Positions 61,203 to 64,000 of a stretch of 64,000 nucleotides of DNA are shown here, piece after piece. Position 1 is the stretch's first letter. Each line of letters starts with the position of its first letter. The stretch lies in the NCBI GenBank assembly GCA_963204915.1, contig CAUJHS010000030.1, positions 1-64,000 of the forward strand. The letters run 5' to 3'. The notes beneath the pieces are model-generated. The model was not told where the DNA came from. It saw nothing but the letters and a program-made list of their open reading frames with translations, and ran no database searches. The stretch is from Planctomycetota bacterium (GTDB lineage: Bacteria > Planctomycetota > Planctomycetia > Pirellulales > Pirellulaceae). The position numbers and the translations under genes are program-made.

Positions 61203-63767
61203 ATGCGCTGTACGCTTCGCTCATCACCCGCGTTGCTCCCTTGGCTTCCTGTCGTTGTGGTGCTTCTGAGCGGCTCGGCATCGTTGCGAGGCGCGGACGA
61301 GCCGGTGTCGTTCAATCGCGACATCCGGCCCATTCTTTCCGATAACTGCTTTGCCTGCCACGGACCGGACATGAACCGGTTACAGGCTGGGCTTCGGCTC
61401 GACGTGCGTGAAGCGGCCTTGGCGCCGGCCGACTCAGGTGAACCGGCGATTGTGCCCGGCGATCCGGATGCGAGCGAGTTAGTGCGTCGCATACTCAGTG
61501 AAGATGACAGCGAACGCATGCCGCCTGAGGAGGCGAACAAAACTCTGACTGAGGCGCAAAAAAAATTATTGCAGCGGTGGATTGCACAAGGCGCCGAGTA
61601 TCAACGTCATTGGGCGTATGAACCACCGATTAAAGCGCCAATTCCTTCGGGTGAGAACGGCGTTGATTTTCTGGTGCGCAAGCGGTTGGCGGCGATCGGG
61701 CTGAAACCATCGCCCGAAGCCGACCGACGTACGCTCATCCGTCGCGTGCACAGCGATTTGCTTGGGCTACCGCCCACGCCGGAACAAGTCGCCGCATTTG
61801 AGGCCGACGACCAGCCTGGCGCCTACGAGCGCATGGTAGAACAAGCGCTGGCAAGTCCGCATTACGGCGAGCGCATGGCGATTGGGTGGCTGGACGTGGT
61901 CCGCTTTGCCGACACGATTGGCTATCACAGCGACAACCCGCGGAATGTATGGCCCTACCGCGACTGGGTCATCCAAAGCTTCAACGACAACAAGCCCTTC
62001 GATCAGTTTACGATTGAGCAAGTCGCGGGAGATTTGCTACCCAATGCGACCGTGCAAACGCGCGTGGGATCGGCGTTCAATCGCTTGCTCTTGAGCACCG
62101 AAGAAGGCGGCGCTCAACCCAAAGACTATGAAGCGCGCATGTTGACCGACCGCGTGCGGGCGATCGGTGCGGCGTGGTTGGGGCAAACCACCGGTTGCGC
62201 ACAGTGCCACGATCATAAGTTCGACCCGTTTACCATGCGGGACTTTTACGGCTTGGGCGCGTTCTTCGCCGACATCCAAGAGCCGATCATCGGTCGGCGT
62301 GAAGATGGAATTGTGGTCGCGTCGGAGGAAGAAGAAAAACGCCTGGCGGAGCTGGATGCTCAGCTTAGCGACGCGCGACAGCGATTCAACGCCGCGACCA
62401 GCGAGTTAGACGCCGCCCAGGCAGAATGGGAAACGAAAGCCATCACCGATGGTGCTCAACTGCCCGAAACGTTGCCTGAGTCCAAGGCGCCTGAGGACGC
62501 AAAGAAAGCGGCGCAGGCGGCTGCGGCGGCGCTGGCCAAAGAGGTCAAGAACCGGTCGGCCAAAGAGAAGGAAGCAATCCAGACGTACTATCGTACTTAT
62601 GTTAACAAGTCGCGCCAGGCGGACTTTGAGGCCTTGGCAAAAGCCGAGAACGAGCGGAATGCGTTTTACAACGCACTCCCCAAATGCCTGGTGAGCATTA
62701 GCACATCCAACAAACGCACGGTGCGCATACTTCCCCGCGGCAATTGGATGGACGAAACCGGCGAAATTATGAAACCGGCCTTGCCGCACTACTTGCCTCA
62801 GCCGACCGTCGAAGGGCGCGACCTGAATCGGCTCGACCTGGCGCAGTGGTTGGTTACTCGCGATAACCCGCTGACGGCGCGGACCGTCATGAACCGGTTG
62901 TGGAAACAATTCTTTGGTACGGGTCTTAGCAAAGTACTGGACGACTTGGGGGCCCAAGGCGAGCCTCCGCCAAACCCTGAACTACTGGACTGGCTCGCTT
63001 GCGAGTTCATGGATTCGGGCTGGGATCTTAAGCACATGGTGCGCACCATCGTCACCAGTCAAACGTATCGACAGGTTTCGACCGCGACGCCCGAGTTACT
63101 TGCGGCCGACCCGTACAATCGTGAGCATGCGCGTCAAAGCGCGTTTCGTGTCGATGCCGAGTTGGTCCGCGATTACGCGCTTTCCGTATCCGGATTACTG
63201 TCTCGCAAGATTGGCGGGCCGAGTGTAAAGCCCTACCAGCCGGAGGGCTACTGGGAAAACCTGAATTTCCCGCAGCGGCAATACATCGCGGACACCGGCG
63301 ACTCGCAATACCGCCGAGGTTTGTACACCTGGTGGCAACGCTCGTTTCTGCATCCGAGTATGGTCGCATTCGATGCTCCAAGCCGCGAGGAGTGCGCCGC
63401 CGAGCGAACCCGGTCGAATATACCGCAACAGGCGTTAGTGCTGCTCAACGATCCGACTTACGTTGAGGCGGCGCGCGCATTCGCAGCAAGAATACTGAGC
63501 GAATGTTCGGGATCCCCCGAGGAGCGAATCACGTGGGCCTGGCGGCAAGCGTTACAGCGCGACCCTCGCCCCGAGGAACGACAAGTCTTGGAACAATTAC
63601 TGGCGAAACATCAGGCGATCTATCGCGAAAATCCCGAGTCCGCCGCGGCCCTGCTCAAAGTAGGTATGACGCCCGCGCCGAGCGCGCTGAACCAGGCGGA
63701 ATTGGCTGCATGGACGCATGTGGCGCGCGTGTTACTCAATCTGCACGAATCCATTACTCGCTCTTGA
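61203..63767 (+). CDS. DUF1549/DUF1553 protein with N-terminal planctomycete cytochrome C domain
   Basis: The protein of about 854 residues begins MRCTLRSSPALLPWLPVVVV, a signal peptide. Residues of about 35-125 carry SDNCFACHGPDMNRLQAGLR, a c-type haem CxxCH in the PSC1 cytochrome domain. DUF1549 follows (VRKRLAAIGLKPSPEADRRT), with a second CxxCH in TTGCAQCHDHKFDPF. A charged coiled-coil insert lies near 380-470. DUF1553 ends the protein (MNRLWKQFFGTGLSKVLDDL, AAERTRSNIPQQALVLLNDP). The function is unknown; such proteins are always paired with a DUF1501 gene, as here. Confidence 0.93.
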   Translation: MRCTLRSSPALLPWLPVVVVLLSGSASLRGADEPVSFNRDIRPILSDNCFACHGPDMNRLQAGLRLDVREAALAPADSGEPAIVPGDPDASELVRRILSEDDSERMPPEEANKTLTEAQKKLLQRWIAQGAEYQRHWAYEPPIKAPIPSGENGVDFLVRKRLAAIGLKPSPEADRRTLIRRVHSDLLGLPPTPEQVAAFEADDQPGAYERMVEQALASPHYGERMAIGWLDVVRFADTIGYHSDNPRNVWPYRDWVIQSFNDNKPFDQFTIEQVAGDLLPNATVQTRVGSAFNRLLLSTEEGGAQPKDYEARMLTDRVRAIGAAWLGQTTGCAQCHDHKFDPFTMRDFYGLGAFFADIQEPIIGRREDGIVVASEEEEKRLAELDAQLSDARQRFNAATSELDAAQAEWETKAITDGAQLPETLPESKAPEDAKKAAQAAAAALAKEVKNRSAKEKEAIQTYYRTYVNKSRQADFEALAKAENERNAFYNALPKCLVSISTSNKRTVRILPRGNWMDETGEIMKPALPHYLPQPTVEGRDLNRLDLAQWLVTRDNPLTARTVMNRLWKQFFGTGLSKVLDDLGAQGEPPPNPELLDWLACEFMDSGWDLKHMVRTIVTSQTYRQVSTATPELLAADPYNREHARQSAFRVDAELVRDYALSVSGLLSRKIGGPSVKPYQPEGYWENLNFPQRQYIADTGDSQYRRGLYTWWQRSFLHPSMVAFDAPSREECAAERTRSNIPQQALVLLNDPTYVEAARAFAARILSECSGSPEERITWAWRQALQRDPRPEERQVLEQLLAKHQAIYRENPESAAALLKVGMTPAPSALNQAELAAWTHVARVLLNLHESITRS

Positions 63768-63809
63768 GTTCCTGCCTTTTGCATTTTCCAATCGACCATG
63801 AGGTTCGCG

Positions 63810-64000
63810 ATGGCGACTTCGCCCGTTACGGTCAACCGCCGCTGCTTTCTGGGCCAAAGCACTCAGGGGCTGTTCGGCGTGGCGCTCGCATCGCTGCTCG
63901 AACCAACGCTCCTGCGCGCGGAGCCGTCGCGCGGAGTGCTGGGCGCGCCGCCTTTGCCGCAAAAGGTGAAGCGCGTCATCTGGCTGACGATGGCCGGAGG
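63810..64000 (+). CDS. DUF1501 family protein (N-terminal fragment)
   Basis: The gene starts 43 bases after the DUF1553 gene and runs off the window. The visible 63 residues have a Tat-like leader (TVNRRCFLGQSTQGLFGVAL) and then QKVKRVIWLTMAG. This last block matches DUF1501 proteins, which begin their alkaline-phosphatase-like domain with a K.VI.L.M.GG strand. GAGG six bases upstream favours the ATG at 63810 over that at 63798. Partnership with DUF1553 genes is the rule in planctomycetes. Confidence 0.85.
   Translation, partial: MATSPVTVNRRCFLGQSTQGLFGVALASLLEPTLLRAEPSRGVLGAPPLPQKVKRVIWLTMAG

Overview
The window looks like a chromosomal piece of a planctomycete, probably from the Pirellula/Rhodopirellula side of the phylum. 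This is judged from gene content only. It carries five formylglycine-type sulfatases, DUF1549/DUF1553 cytochrome-type and DUF1501-type secreted proteins, Ser/Thr kinases with long extracytoplasmic tails, an ECF sigma factor of the planctomycete-expanded type next to a kinase, secreted proteins with Tat or Sec signals, and type I polyketide/secondary-lipid synthase genes. I saw no rRNA, tRNA, CRISPR array, insertion sequence or phage module. Most genes lie in short operons of one to four.

Layout. 0-2.3 kb: the end of an unknown gene, a YceI lipocalin-like protein, a membrane protein and a YCII/DGPF protein. 2.5-6.4 kb: two divergent secreted enzymes of mosaic build, a glycosidase-like/beta-lactamase-like fusion and a glycerophosphodiesterase with a propeller-like tail. 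6.9-17.1 kb: a sulfatase island (five genes on both strands) with an embedded secreted protein that looks like three tandem Rid domains. 17.2-21.0 kb: an ECF42-type sigma factor followed by four small stress-associated genes (YCII-GyrI fusion, two VOC proteins, YCII); a sequence upstream of the first matches the ECF42 promoter consensus as I remember it. 21.6-25.2 kb: BioF2-like N-acyltransferase, acyltransferase-3 membrane protein and a CMAS-type methyltransferase. 25.5-30.1 kb: an alkaline-phosphatase-superfamily enzyme, a DapA/NanA-type aldolase, a secreted lectin/lyase-like protein and an esterase.

31.1-44.8 kb is the most distinctive part: a two-protein type I synthase. The first protein has tandem FMN-barrel regions, then KS, AT, ACP and KR. 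The second has AT, DH, a degenerate PPTase-like region and a carrier. An alpha/beta hydrolase with a zinc-ribbon tail follows at once, and an SDR comes slightly later. Together they supply one KS plus all beta-carbon-processing activities, so an iterative lipid or polyketide product is likely; the product cannot be read from the sequence.

45-52 kb: a gene-free stretch with a REP-like palindrome, an operator-like palindrome and an intrinsic terminator. After it come a kinase-PD40-FGE-fold protein and, convergent to it, an ECF sigma/kinase pair coupled by a GTGA overlap. The two kinases share an N-terminal module of about 80 residues. 52.4-64 kb: a secreted Pro/Gln-rich protein with a good terminator, a DapF homologue with both catalytic cysteines replaced by serine, a two-subunit molybdenum hydroxylase, a HEAT-repeat protein, a Tat-exported Gfo/Idh/MocA oxidoreductase and a DUF1549/DUF1553-DUF1501 pair cut by the window end.

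All family assignments come from reading motifs by eye. No database search was run, and start codons were chosen from Shine-Dalgarno spacing and signal peptides.
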